This document shows positions 1 through 11,341 of a DNA stretch of 64,000 nucleotides, in pieces. Position 1 is the stretch's first letter. Every line of letters begins with the position of its first letter. The notes beneath the pieces are model-generated. The model was given only the letters and a program-made list of their open reading frames with translations, was not told the origin of the DNA and did not search any database. The stretch comes from Hsuehochloa calcarea (Eukaryota > Streptophyta > Magnoliopsida > Poales > Poaceae): contig CM070611.1 of NCBI GenBank assembly GCA_036346395.1, forward strand, positions 20,718,473 through 20,782,472, read 5' to 3'. The position numbers and the translations under genes are program-made.

Positions 1-2450
1 TCCTCATCTGGATCCAAAACAGTCGAAATTGCCATGGGAGTGGAGATTGGCTTGCAGTCACCCATGTCAAAACGTTTGAGCAAGTCCTTAGTGTACTTCG
101 TCTGATGGATAAAGATCCCTTCTTTGCATTGCTTGATTTGAAGACCCAAAAAGTAATTGAGCTCTCCCATCATACTCATCTCAAATTCCCTGGACATAGT
201 CTCAGAAAAGCTGGAAATAAGAGCATTAGAAGAACCACCAAAGATAATATCATCAACGTAAATTTGAGCAAGCAGGAAGTCATTACCACGCCTAAGAATG
301 AACAAAGTCTTATCTACCTTACCCATCTCAAAGTAATTCTTAAGCAAGAAGGTCTTAAGTCTATCATACCAGGCTCTAGGAGCTTGCTTATGACGATACA
401 AGGCTTTGGATAGCTTGAACACATCATTTGGGTACTTAGGATTCTCAAAGCCCGGGGGTTGCCTAACATAAACTTCCTCCTCAATAAAACCATTTAAAAA
501 TGCACTTTTAACATCCATCTTATATAATCTAAAGCCCTTATATGCAGCAAAAGCAAGCAGAATGTGAATGGCTTCTAGTCTAGCAACAGGAGCAAATGTC
601 TCATCAAAATCCAACCCCTCAACTTGGCTAAAGCACTGAGCTACCAACATAGCCTTGTTTCTATTTACAGGACTATCCTCATTTTGTTTATTTTTAAAAA
701 CCCAGCGGGTTCCTGTAACATTATGGCCACTAGGAGGTTCTACCAAATTCCAAACTTTGTTCCTCTCAAAATTTCCTAACTCCTAATGCATGGTATTAAC
801 CCAGCTAGAATCCGATAAGGCATGTGATATATCATGGGGTTCAAAAGAAGCAACAAATGCAGAGTGAGAATAGAGATTTGGATCATGATACCTAGAGCGA
901 GTGACTCGCTATTGGAGATTACCTATTATCTGATTCGGAGGGTGCTGCCTTTGAATGTGAAGTGGTGCACCCGGAGAGGAAAGCATCTCTTCAACCTCCG
1001 TAGGTACTGCTGATGATGAACATGCAGCAGGAGCCTCATCTGAAGGCGAAGTAGTCACAGCAGGTTCTTGTGCTGGAATAGGAGAGTCAGCAGTAGCAGG
1101 TGGAAGAACATCAAATCCTTCATCATCTTCCTCTATGAATATGCTCTCTGTCACCTGTGTATCACCGGAAATATCTGATCTAGCTCCAGGGCTAGTCTCA
1201 TCAAAAGTGACATTGCATGTCTCTGAACAAGGTTAGTTTCATCATTAAAAACCTGAAAACCCCTCGAATGTGCAAGATAACCCAGAAATAAACCATCAAA
1301 AGTTCTAGACTCAAATTTATCTAGATTACCTGTCTTGAGAATAAAACACTTGGATCCAAAGACTCGAAAGTACGAGACAGAGGGTTTTCTACCAAATCGA
1401 AGCTCATAAGCAGTCTTGCCCAAGGAAGGTCTCACAAAGACACGATTAGCAATATAGCAAGAAGTAGCAACAGCTTCGGCCCAAAATCTCGTCGGTGTGC
1501 TATACTCATCTAGCATCGTCCTAGCCATCTCGACCAGGGTCCTGTTCTTCCTTTCCACAATGCGATTTTCTTGAGGGACGTGTGGAGAAGAGAACTGATG
1601 CTCAATACCACTCTCAGCACAAAAAGAAGCAAATGAGGCATTCTTGAAGTCCGTGCCATTGTCACTGTGGATCGCTCTCAAGGCACCCTGAAGTTCAGAA
1701 GCCAAACGAAGAACCAGATCATGATAAAACTCGAAAGCTTTGTCCTTCGAAGCAAGAAAGAACACCCAAGTGTATCTAGAAAAATCATCGACTATGACAA
1801 GAATGTATCATTTTCCACCAACAGACCGAACCCTAGCAGGACCAACAAGATCCATATGAAGCAAGCTGTCCTTGCATCATTACCATGACCATAGTCACTG
1901 AAGGGTGTGAGGCGACAACTTGTTTGCCATGCCTACAGGGCGCACATACAACATCTTTGACGGTTTTGAGTTTGGGCAAACCTCTCATAAGTTCAAGGTT
2001 GCCAACTCGCGTTAGATGATCAAAACCAATGTGCCCCAAATGACGGTGCCAAAGCCATAACTCAGAAGAAGAAGATGAAATCAAGCATTTTAGAGAACCA
2101 GTAAGAGAATCAGAAAAGTCAGCTCCAGAAATCCTAGGAACTCTAGTAATTCCAAAAATAAGCTCACCAGTTGAATCAAGCACCCGACAAGTATTTTTCT
2201 TAAATATAGTCTCATATCCATCATCAAGAAGTTGAGAGACAGAAAGCAAATTAAATCTTAGCTTGTCCACAAGGGCGACGTCCTTGAGAATGAAACTGTC
2301 GTTCACCCTGATCGATCCCGTTCCTTCAATCCGCCCTTGTTTATCATCTCCAAAGGTGATGAAATCATCACCTGTTGACCGCGTGAAAGAGGTGAACCAT
2401 CTCGAGTCTCCGGTCATGTGGCGTGAAGAGCCGGAGTCGACGAACCACAT
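1..2450 (-). pseudogene. pol: pol region of copia copy 1 (protease, integrase, reverse transcriptase; broken, cut by window edge)
   Basis: The protease starts near 2450 with WFVDSGSSRHMTG, so the Asp-Ser-Gly active site is intact. GAG-pre-integrase follows with the HRHLGH and CAPCRHGK zinc ligands (about 2060-1930). The integrase core (1765-1151) shows SDNGTDF and VERKNRT, the second Asp and the Glu of the DDE triad; the part carrying the first Asp is disrupted around 1830-1890. The RT (about 870-1) has the YVDD catalytic box at 249-263. Several frame changes occur, for example at the 1765/1833 boundary and at 1150. RNase H is off-window. The domain order gives a confident copia assignment. 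Confidence 0.9.
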
Positions 2451-2628
2451 GTCATTCCTCTTTTCGCGGTAATCCTGAAAATCAAGGCAAAGAAGAACGA
2501 TGTGTCTTAATACTGGGGTTAGTTAAACAAGACTTAGAAACCCAGTACTGAGACACACGTCTGCGAGTAGTATGCAAAGCAGAAGTGCTATCCTTGATTT
2601 TATTTGAAGTTCTGTTATAAGCAATGGT

Positions 2629-4781
2629 TCAATTGACATGAGAATTATCCTGTCTAGGAGCATGATGATGAGCATGTGAAACAAATCCTAAACCAGGTTT
2701 ATTCTTTTCTATGTTACCATGTCTCATAGAAGCTCTAGATTGATTAGTTGAAATTCTACTAAAATTTTTCTTATCATTTTTCAACCTACGCCAACATAAC
2801 TCAACCAAATGTCCACTCTTTTTGCAATAGGTGCAATGATACTTAATACCACTGGTAGAAGCACCCTTAGACTTAACAGATGGTTGGGAAATACCTGCAG
2901 ATTTAAAGATAATTTTTGCAGGTTGTGTTTTGAATTCAATTAACCTATTTTCTAAGACTTGAGTAACTTTTGAGTTAGAATTATTTTGAACATTATTGTA
3001 TCCTAATCCTTGCTTCTTATAAGGAGTTTTAGACTTGTTCAGAATCATATTTAATTGTTTCTTAAGTTTAGAGAATTTTTCTAAGGTATCCTTAAGATAA
3101 GCATTTTCTTTTTCAAAATTGACACATGATTCACAAGTTTTACCTTTAATGGCTCTAGCATATTTCTCCTTATATACAGTAGTTTCAAGTTTAAGAGCTG
3201 GACATGAAGCACATGTAGAAGACTTAATACTGTTCTTAAGCTTGGCAGATTTAGCTCTAGCTGCTTCTAAGATATCTTTAACTCCATGTTCGCGTTCTAA
3301 ACAAAAAGTGTAAAGGCTAGAATCAACAGCACCAGAAGCAACTAATTTGCTAGAATCTAAGCATTTTTCACATGGAGCAGATTTAACCTCAACAAGCTCA
3401 GTTCTAGCATTCTCAAGTTGTTACAAAGCAATATTATGAGCAGATTGCAGTTTATCAAGTTCTGACTGCAAAGTATGACAAGATGAACATTCATCAGATT
3501 CAAGACTCTTAGCATTCTCAAGTTCTAAAGTCCAATTACCTATTTGAGACTCTAAATCCTTGTTCCTAGCCATGACATATTCTAAAGCCTTATCCTGACT
3601 CATGAGTTGCTCAAACATAGTTTCACATCTATCTGAAAGAACATCATAGAAAGGAGGTACCTCATCGTTGTCGTTGTCAACGGAGTCGGCCATGAAGCTC
3701 AAACCAGTGAAGTCCTTGGCCTTCCCTTTCTTCTTGCTTTGAGGCATCTCCTCCTCCTTGTCCTCCTCGCTCCCGGAGTCCGCATCGCTTAATGATTGAT
3801 CCTCAAAAGCGGTAAGCACCCGGTGAGCAGCCTTCGTCAGCTTGGCAGTATCAAACCTTGTGTTGTTCCATTAAGGCTTCTTCCAAGCTGGCTTTCCCTA
3901 CTTATGGTTGCTCTTACCTTTCAGCTTGGGGCAATTTGCCTGGATATGATTGAGCTCACCACACTCATAGCAAGTCACGGGACCTCCTCTCTTTCTGTTC
4001 CTCATATTGTTGTAGGCCCGTGTGACCTTTTTGACTATGAGAGCCAACTCAGCCTCAGGAAGACTCTCAAACTCCTCTTCATGGATTGTAGATAAACCTG
4101 CAAGCAAAAATCTAGAAGAAGACTCAAAAGACCCATCAGATGCTCTCTTGAGCGGGTCTGCTACCAAAGCCATGTTTTCCTTCTTGGGAGGATCAATCCT
4201 CTTGATCTCATGAGTCTTAAGCTTGCTATATAGTAGCTCCAAAGTCAGATCAGAAAGGTTTACATTCTCCTCAATGGCTGTAGCTTTTATCTCCCACTCC
4301 TTGGTGTTGATTGAGCCAAGAGATGGGTGGTATTTTCAAATTGAGAATATTCAATGCCAACAGCTTTCATCTGATTTATCACTTTATTAAAGCGACTGAA
4401 AATATCATCGATGCTCTCTCCAAGACGCATCTCAAATTTGTTGTATTCACGCTTATAGACTGTTTGGCGTAATTTCTTGACTTGGGACGAACGCTCATGG
4501 TAAGTTTCGAGAGTGTTCCAAATCTCATGCGCAGTCTCAAGATTGCAAATCTGATCATACTCCTGTCTCCCAAGCCCACCATACAAGAGGTTCTTAGCTT
4601 TATTGTTGTTAGCCAAAAGGGCTTCTGAAGCCGGCGTAGAAACTTTGGGCAAAATGAGCGGGACTCGAACAACCTCCCATATAGCGTGTCCTTCGCTCTC
4701 AAGGAAGACTCGCATGCGATTCTTCCAATAGGTATAGTCGTGCCCATCGAAGATATGCAGCTTTATGGAGTATCTATCCAT
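2629..4781 (-). pseudogene. gag: gag region of copia copy 1 (broken)
   Basis: The frame starts at the ATG at 4781 (MDRYSIKLHIFDGHDYTYWK), a typical copia Gag N-terminus (UBN2-like, with a YWK...M pattern). A frameshift near 4300 moves it to the frame at 4242-3898, which ends in a CCHC knuckle (CYECGELNHIQANC). A stop near 3898 precedes an acidic stretch (SGSEEDKEEE) and a Glu/Leu-rich, probably coiled-coil segment (about 3819-3421). A further segment, 3048-2629, carries a second knuckle-like motif (CTYCKKSGHLVELC). Gag packages element RNA into cytoplasmic particles; this copy has at least three breaks and cannot be translated as one protein. Two separate knuckles with a long spacer is a distinctive arrangement shared with copy 2. 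Confidence 0.88.
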
Positions 4782-4821
4782 CGCCTAGTTCAGTGACCGG
4801 TTAAGATCAAGATTGAACAAA

Positions 4822-4837
4822 CCGGGCTCTGATACCA
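4822..4837 (-). other. Primer binding site of copia copy 1 (initiator tRNA-Met type)
   Basis: The minus strand reads TGGTATCAGAGCCCGG two bases after the LTR end. TGGTATCAGAGC is the usual plant copia/gypsy primer site complementary to the 3' end of initiator tRNA-Met. Confidence 0.93.
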
Positions 4838-5044
4838 CTTGTTGGACCGAAAAGGCGACTAGAGGGGGGGTGAATAGGAGCACGCTATCTTTTTCACAAA
4901 TAATTGATCTAATAAAACTTTACTCCAGTAGCTATGGAAGCTATGAAAATCAGTATATCAGTACAGCGGAAGACTAATATTGAATCCAATTCAAACCCCT
5001 AAACAATACGACAAAAACAACAAAGATTGAAACAATTCAATGCA

Positions 5045-5171
5045 CTGGCGGTCTGACCTCTGGCCTTGGTTGGTCTGACCGATTCCCTGGTGGTCTGACC
5101 TCTGACCTTGGGTGGTCTGACCGTTCCCTGGCGGTCTGACCTCTGGCCTTGGGCGGTCTGACCGATTTCCT
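5045..5171. repeat. Tandem repeat, about 42 bp x 3, inside copia LTR
   Basis: Three head-to-tail units start at CTGGCGGTCTGACCTC, CTGGTGGTCTGACCTC and CTGGCGGTCTGACCTC, with spacing 42 and 41 bp. Each unit holds two GGTCTGACC words. It lies downstream of the TATA box, so in the transcribed R/U5 part of the LTR. The sister LTR at 11342 has only a degenerate version near 11555-11610. Confidence 0.85.
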
Positions 5172-5742
5172 TTAGAACAGAAGAATAGCCCCGATGACGA
5201 AGATGAAAATAGATGAAACTTTTGATCTACTAATCCAAACTTGATGAAACATGGAACACACCTTCTCTATGATATCAGAAAGCTATTCAAATCGAAGATT
5301 GTGAAAATTCTTGGAAGAATAGCTATCCTTTTTGATTTGATTGAAGAAGGGTTCAAAACCATGTCAAAACGAAAACTGGATCAAAGCTCTTGCTCGTGGG
5401 TGATTGATGATCAAGATGATCCTAGATAGATCCCCACACGTCACAACAAGCTAGATCACGTGAAGAAACCAAGTAAAAACTCACAGATCAAAGAAAGACC
5501 TAAAATCATCAAATAGAGAGAAAGAACGCAATGAGACAAAACATTGATCTAACTTTCCTTTGATTGATTGATATGATCAGGGCTTACAGCCACTCCATCA
5601 ATGGAGGACAATGCTCAATCCAAGACAAGAAAATCACATCAAACATCAAGAACCCTAGCCTCCACAAAAGCTCTCCCTAAGAAAATTATGGTTTACAAAA
5701 ATTGCAAAAGAGCGAAGAGGTGGTGCAGCCACCACCCTCTCC

Positions 5743-5750
5743 TATTTATA
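5743..5750 (-). promoter_or_regulatory. TATA box in LTR of copia copy 1
   Basis: TATAAATA on the minus strand, followed by a GA/CT-rich leader. The same box is found at matching places in the LTRs at 12173-12180 (minus) and 33855-33862 (plus), which supports it as the retroelement promoter. Confidence 0.7.
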
Positions 5751-6637
5751 GTGGGGGCTTAGACCTTCGAGAAGTTTGTTCTTATTGGGCTCCCGTTAAG
5801 GCCCAAAACAAACGGGACACATACACACGTATTTTAATGCGCCGTCTTTATCTCCCTTTGACCAACTAGCTACCCTTGCGCCATCTTGCGCCTCGGATTA
5901 GCTAAAAGATCACCCTTGTCCATCTTGCGTCTCGCTTGAGTTCATTGATCTCACCCGGCATCGTCGATCGTTCTGGACCTCAGCTCTCCAAGCCTAGTCC
6001 CGATCATACTCGCCGTTGACCGTCGTTGACCACCAAGCAACCTGTACAACAATAGACAAGTAAACCGAAATTGGGAACAAGTTCTTCACAACTTGACCCA
6101 TGTTAGTCAAAACATGCATCATGCAACATATATGCCCTAAAACTCATGACTTTGACCTAACACACGAATATTTAAGCCACACCGGCGATTTAACAAAGTG
6201 AAAACGGTCGACCGCCCCGTGGGCGGCCTCGATCGCCACTACAACCGTTCGACCGCCACCTATAGGCCGGTCTGACCGCCAGCTAGGACTTAGCCGTTTT
6301 TCCTCGCTGGAAAAACGAAACCTACTAGAATTTTCAAACCAATAGAACTTTTGACTGAAGACTACAAAAATTATGAGACTAAGTGCAATAGAGTCCCTTC
6401 TCTTGCCTACACACTCTATTTTTGGTCCAGCTCAAAATAACACATTTTAAGTTCACTGGTCCGACCGCCGCCTATGGCCGGTCGGATCGATTAATCCCGA
6501 TCACACGCTATGACCGGTCGGCCAATTCTTGCTGACGATTCAAACTTGTCGAAAACACATGAAACGACAAACCGCAATCGCCATTGTCAATTGTCACATC
6601 ATCCTAAGATATGGAGTATATCCCCATGATATCCACA

Positions 6638-8943
6638 GAAGCCCTAGAAAGTAGTTGAGCTCCCCCATCATACTCATCTCAAATTCCCTGGACATGGTCT
6701 CAGAAAAAACTGGAAACAAGAGCATGAGAAGAACCACCAAAGATAATATCATCTACATAAATCTGAACAACCAGGAAGTCATTGCCATGCCTAAGAATGA
6801 ATAGAGTCTTATCCACTTTACCCATCTCAAAATTATTCTTAAGCAGGAAGGTCTTAAGTCTATCATACCAGGCTCTAGGGGCTTGCTTAAGACCATATAG
6901 GGCTTTGGATAGCTTGAAAACGTGGTGCGAATACTTGGAATTCTCAAAGCCCGGGGGTTACCTAACATACACTTCCTCCTCTATGTAACCTTTCAGAAAA
7001 GCACTCTTAACATCCATCTAATGCAGCCTAAAACCCTTAGATGCAGCAAAAGCAAACAGAATATGAATGGCTTCTAATCTAGCAACAGGAGCAAATATTT
7101 CATCAAAGTCTAACCCCTCTACTTGGCTGAAATCCTGAGCTACCAATCTAGCCTTGTTTCTAACCACAGAACCATCCTCATTTTGTTTATTTTTGAACAC
7201 CCAACGGGTTCCTATCACATTATGACCACTAGGAGGTTCTACTAGGTTCCAGACTTTATTTCTATCAAAATTCTCAAACTCCTCATGCATGGCATTGACC
7301 CAGCTAGAATCAGATAAAGCTTGTGATATATTGCGGGGTTCGAAAGATGCAACAAAAGTAGAATGAGAGTAGAGATTCAGATAATGATACCTGGAGCGAG
7401 TAACTCGCTCATGAAGCTGACCAATCATCTGATCTGGAGGGTGACTCTTCTGGATGTTAAGTGGAGCGCCCGAGGGTGATAGCGTTTCTTCGACCTCCGC
7501 ATGTACTGCTAATGAAGAAGATACCGCAGGAGCCTCAAATGAAGGTGAAGTAGTCGCAGCAGGTTCTTGCGCTGGAATAGAAATGTCAGCAGCAGGTAGA
7601 AGACAAGTATCAGCTTCATCCTCATCTTCCTCCACAAAGATGCTCTCAGTCACTTGTGAATCACCTAAAATATCGGATCTAGCTCCAGGGCTAGTCTCAT
7701 CAAAAGTGACATTGCATGTCTCCTGAACATTATTAGTTTCAACATTAAAAACCTGAAAGCCCCTCGAATGTGCAGGATAACCCAGAAATAAACCATCAGA
7801 AGTTCTTGATTCAAACTTATCTAGGTTTCTTGTCTTTAGAATGAAGCACATGGCTCTACAAACTCAAAAATGAGAAACAGAGGGTTTTCTACCAAAGCGA
7901 AGCTCATATGGAGTCTTGCTCAAAGAAGGTCTCAAAAAGACACGATTTGCAACATGGCAAGCTGTAGCAATAGCTTCGGCCCAAAACCTCCTCGGTGTGC
8001 TATACTCATCTAGCATCGTCCTAGCCATCTCGACTAAGGTACTGTTCTTCCTTTCCACCACACCATTTTGTTGGGGGACATGTGGAGAGGAGAACTGATG
8101 CTCAAGACCACGCTCAGCACAAAAAGAGGCAAATGAGGCATTCTTGAACTTCGTGCCATTGTCACTGCGGATCGCTCTCAAAGCATCAGGAAGTTCAGAT
8201 GCCAAACGAAGAACAATGTCATGATAATGACCAAAAGCTCCATCCTTCGAAGCAAGAAAGAATACCCAAATATATCTCAAAAAATCATCGACTATGACAA
8301 GAATGTACCATTTGCCACCGACTGACCGAACCCGAGCAGGACCAACAGTATCCATATGAAGCAACTGTCCCGGTCCGTTAGTCATGACCATAGTCACTGA
8401 TGGGTGTGAGGCGGCAACTTGCTTGCCATGCCTACATGGCGCACATACAGCATTCTTGACAGCTTTGAGTTTGGACAAACCTCTCATGAGATCAGGATTG
8501 CTAACTCGCGTCAGATGATCAAAACCAATGTGCCCCAAACATCGGTGCTAAAGCCAGAAATCAGAAGAAGATGCAAGAAAACATTTGAGAGTTCCAGCAA
8601 GAGATTCAGATAAATCATCTCTAAAGATTCTACCAACTCTAGAAATCCCAAAAACGAGCTCACCAGTAGAATCAAGCACACGACAAGCATTTTTCTTAAA
8701 TCTAGTCTCATAGCCATCATCAAGAAGCTGTGAGACAGAAAGGAGATTGTACCTTAGCTTGTCCACAAGAGCGACGTCCTCCAGGATGAATTTGTCGTTC
8801 ACCCTGATCGATCCCGTTCCTTCAATCCGCCCTTGTGTATCATCTCCAAAGGTGATGAAGTCATCACCAGTCGCCCACGTGAAGGAGGTGAACCATTTTG
8901 GATCTCCGGTCATGTGGCGTGAACACCCGAGTCGACGAACCAC
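6638..8943 (-). pseudogene. pol: pol region of copia copy 2 (protease, integrase, N-terminal RT; truncated by nested insertion)
   Basis: The protease start (about 8950) has lost one base right at the Asp-Ser-Gly motif, so the reading frame breaks in the active site. The segment 8538-7864 is a fairly intact integrase: HLGH-type and CAPCRHGK zinc ligands, MDTVGP (first Asp), SDNGTKF (second Asp) and VERKNST (Glu). The segment 7851-7018 is the integrase-RT linker and RVT_2 N-terminus (VIGTRWVFKNKQNEDGS, LVAQDFSQVEGLDF). A TAG at 7018-7020 replaces the usual Gln before MDVKSAF. YVDD is at 6748-6762. The RT ends at 6638, where copy 1 inserted. Confidence 0.9.
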
Positions 8944-9232
8944 GTGTTCTTCCCCCTTCTGCGGCGATCCTAAAAATCAAGGCACGGAAGAACAATTTGT
9001 CTCAATACTGGGGTTAGTTAAACATGAGTTGGGAACCCAGTACTGAGACACACGTCTATGAGTAGTATGCAAAGCAGAAGTGCTATCCTTGACTCTATTT
9101 GAAGTTCTATCATGAGCAATGGTCACACGAACATAAGAAGCATCCTGTCTAGGAACATGATGATGACTAGCACGTGAAACAAATCCTAAACTAGGTTTAT
9201 TCTTTTCAAAATGACAATGTCTCATGACGGCT

Positions 9233-11282
9233 CTAGGTTTGATGAGATGAATTTCTAGCAAACTTTTTGCTATCATTTTTCAATCTACGCCAACAGAACT
9301 CGACCAAGTGCCCATCCTCCTTGCAATAGGTGCAATGGTACTTGGTACCACTAGGAGAAGCACCCTTTGACTTAACAGATGGTTGGGCAAAATCCACAGA
9401 TTTAAAAATTGTTTTTGTAGGTTGGTTTTTGAATTCAACTAATCCATTTTTCAAGACTTGAATGACATTTGGCTCAAAATTGGCTTGGGTTGAGTTGTAT
9501 CCTAACCCTTGCTTCTTGTAAGGAGTTTTGGACTTGTCCAGAATCATGTTTAACTGTTTCTTACCTTTAGAGAATTTTTCTAATGTGTACTTAAGGTAAG
9601 CATTTTATTTTTCCAGATTAAGACAAGATTCACAAGTTTTATTTTGAATAGACCTACTATGCCTACTCTTGTGGAAAGCTACTTCAAGTTTAAGAGCTTC
9701 ACATGAAGCATAGGTAGCAGAATCAATTCTATCCTTAAGCTTAGCATACTTAGCTCTAACTGCATCTACTATGTTTTGTACTTGATGTTCTCGTTCAATG
9801 CAAAAAGAGTAAGGGCTAGAATAAATATTACCAGAAACAATCAAATTTCTAGATTATAAGCATTTTTCACAAGGAGCAGATTTAACCTCAATTAGCTTAG
9901 TTCTAGCATTTTCAAGTTGATGCAAAGCGACATCATGAGCAGTTTGTAAATTAGCGAGTTCAGAATGTAGAGCATGGCAGGAAGTACATTCGTCAACGTC
10001 AAGACTCTTAGAGTTCACAAGTTCTAATTTCAGATTATCAATTTGTGACTCTAAATCCTTATTCCTAGCCATGGTAAACTCTAAAGCTTCATCCTGACTA
10101 ATCAATTGCTCATACATGGTTTCACATCTATCAAATAGAATCTCATAAGATGGAGGTACTTCATTGATGTCATCGGCATCGATGGAGTCGGCCATGAAGC
10201 ACATACCGGTGAAGTCTTTGCCTTCCCTTTCTTCTTGTCTTGGGAAATCTCCTCCTCCTTGTCCTCTTCTCTCCCGGAGTCCACACCGCTCATGGATTGC
10301 TCTCCAAAAGCGGTAAGGACCCGGTGAGCGGCCTTCATGAGCTTGGCAGCATCATATTTGGGCTTGTTCCCATAAGGCTTCTTCCAAGCAGTCTTCACCT
10401 CCTTGTGGTTGCTCTTCCCTTTCAGTTTGGGGCAATTTGTCCGAATATGATTGAGCTCTCCACACTCATAGCAAGTCACAGGGCCACCTCTCTTTCTATT
10501 TCTCACATTGTTATAGGCCCTTGTGAACTTTCTGGCTAGAAGGGCTAATTCAGCATCAGGAATACTCTCAAGTTCTTCTTCATGGATTGCAGATAAACAA
10601 GCAAGAAAAAAACAGAAGAAGATTCAAAAGAACCATCAGAAGCTCTCTTGAGAGGATCTGCTACCAATGCCATATTCTCCTTCTTGGGATGGTCAACCCT
10701 TTTAATTTCATGGGTTTTGAGTTTGCTATAAAGCAACTCCAAAGTGAGACTCGAAAGGTTGACATTCTCCTCAATGGCAGTAGCCTTTATCTCCCACTCC
10801 TTGGTGTTGATTGCAGCCAAGAGCTGGATGGCATTCTCAGATTGAGAATACTCAATATCAACCGCTCTCAGCTGGTTGAGCATCTTGTTGAAGTGAGTAA
10901 AGACATCATCGATGCTCTCTCTAGGACGCATCTCGAACTTGTTATACTCTCGCTTAAAGACCGTCTGACGCACCTGCTTGATCTGGGACGAACCCTCATG
11001 GTAGGTTTCGAGGATGTTCCAGATTTCGTGCGTGGTCTCAAGGTGACAGATTCTGTCATACTCCTGTCAACCAAGTCCGGCATATAGGAGGTTCTTTGCC
11101 TTGTGGTTGTTAGCCAAGAGGGCTGCTGAAGCCGGCGTAGCAATCTCGGGCAAAATGAGCGAAGCTCGAACAACCTCTCATATGGCCTGTCCTTCGCTCT
11201 GAAGGTAGACACTCATGCGATTCTTCCAATAGGCATAGTCGAGTCCATCAAAGACATGCGACTTTGTGGAGTACTTCTCCAT
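9233..11282 (-). pseudogene. gag: gag region of copia copy 2 (broken)
   Basis: It starts at the ATG at 11282 (MEKYSTKSHVFDG), matching copy 1. Two in-frame stops lie in the first third (near 11180 and 11068). The longest open part (10973-10545) covers the middle of Gag. The CCHC knuckle CYECGELNHIRTNC is in the frame at 10506-10102. The acidic and Glu/Leu-rich spacer runs over about 10204-9605, and the second knuckle CTYCKEDGHLVEFC lies in 9547-9233. The same two-knuckle plan as copy 1 supports a real family trait rather than chance. Not functional as it stands. Confidence 0.87.
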
Positions 11283-11323
11283 CGCCAAAGTTCAAGGACC
11301 GGTTAAGATCAATATTGAACTAA

Positions 11324-11339
11324 CCGGGCTCTGATACCA
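11324..11339 (-). other. Primer binding site of copia copy 2
   Basis: The minus strand reads TGGTATCAGAGCCCGG next to the LTR end, identical to copy 1. Confidence 0.92.
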
Positions 11340-11341
11340 CT

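Larger units (their letters stand above)
1..6637 (-). mobile_element. Ty1/copia retrotransposon, copy 1 (5' LTR plus most of the internal region; 3' end off-window)
   Basis: Read on the minus strand, the order is LTR (6637 to 4840), iMet-type primer site, gag with a CCHC knuckle, an acidic/coiled-coil spacer, a second CCHC knuckle, protease, GAG-pre-integrase, integrase and reverse transcriptase. Protease-integrase-RT order defines Ty1/copia. The long LTR (1.8 kb) and two separated knuckles suggest the Maximus/SIRE (Opie/Ji/RIRE1) side of copia; this lineage call is inference. Its RNase H and 3' LTR should lie left of position 1. Frameshifts and stops make it non-autonomous. The right flank at 6638 resumes in the middle of the RT of a second copy of the same family, so this copy sits inside that one. 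Confidence 0.93.
4840..6637 (-). repeat. 5' LTR of copia copy 1
   Basis: On the minus strand it begins TGTGGATATCATGGGG and ends TCCAACA, directly before the primer site, giving the expected TG...CA ends and a length of 1798 bp. Homologous LTRs occur at 11342-13264 (minus) and 32923-34810 (plus). A TATA box in minus orientation lies at 5743-5750. The part nearest the primer site carries a 42-bp tandem repeat (5045-5171), and many CGGTC-GACCG-like words are scattered through it. Confidence 0.92.

Noticed and set aside
105..413. 102-aa open frame on the plus strand
   Set aside because: It is antisense to the copia RT, whose YVDD box lies at 249-263 on the minus strand.
4822..4837. tRNA gene
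   Set aside because: The iMet-like word is only the primer binding site next to an LTR; no cloverleaf. The same holds at 11324 and 57722.
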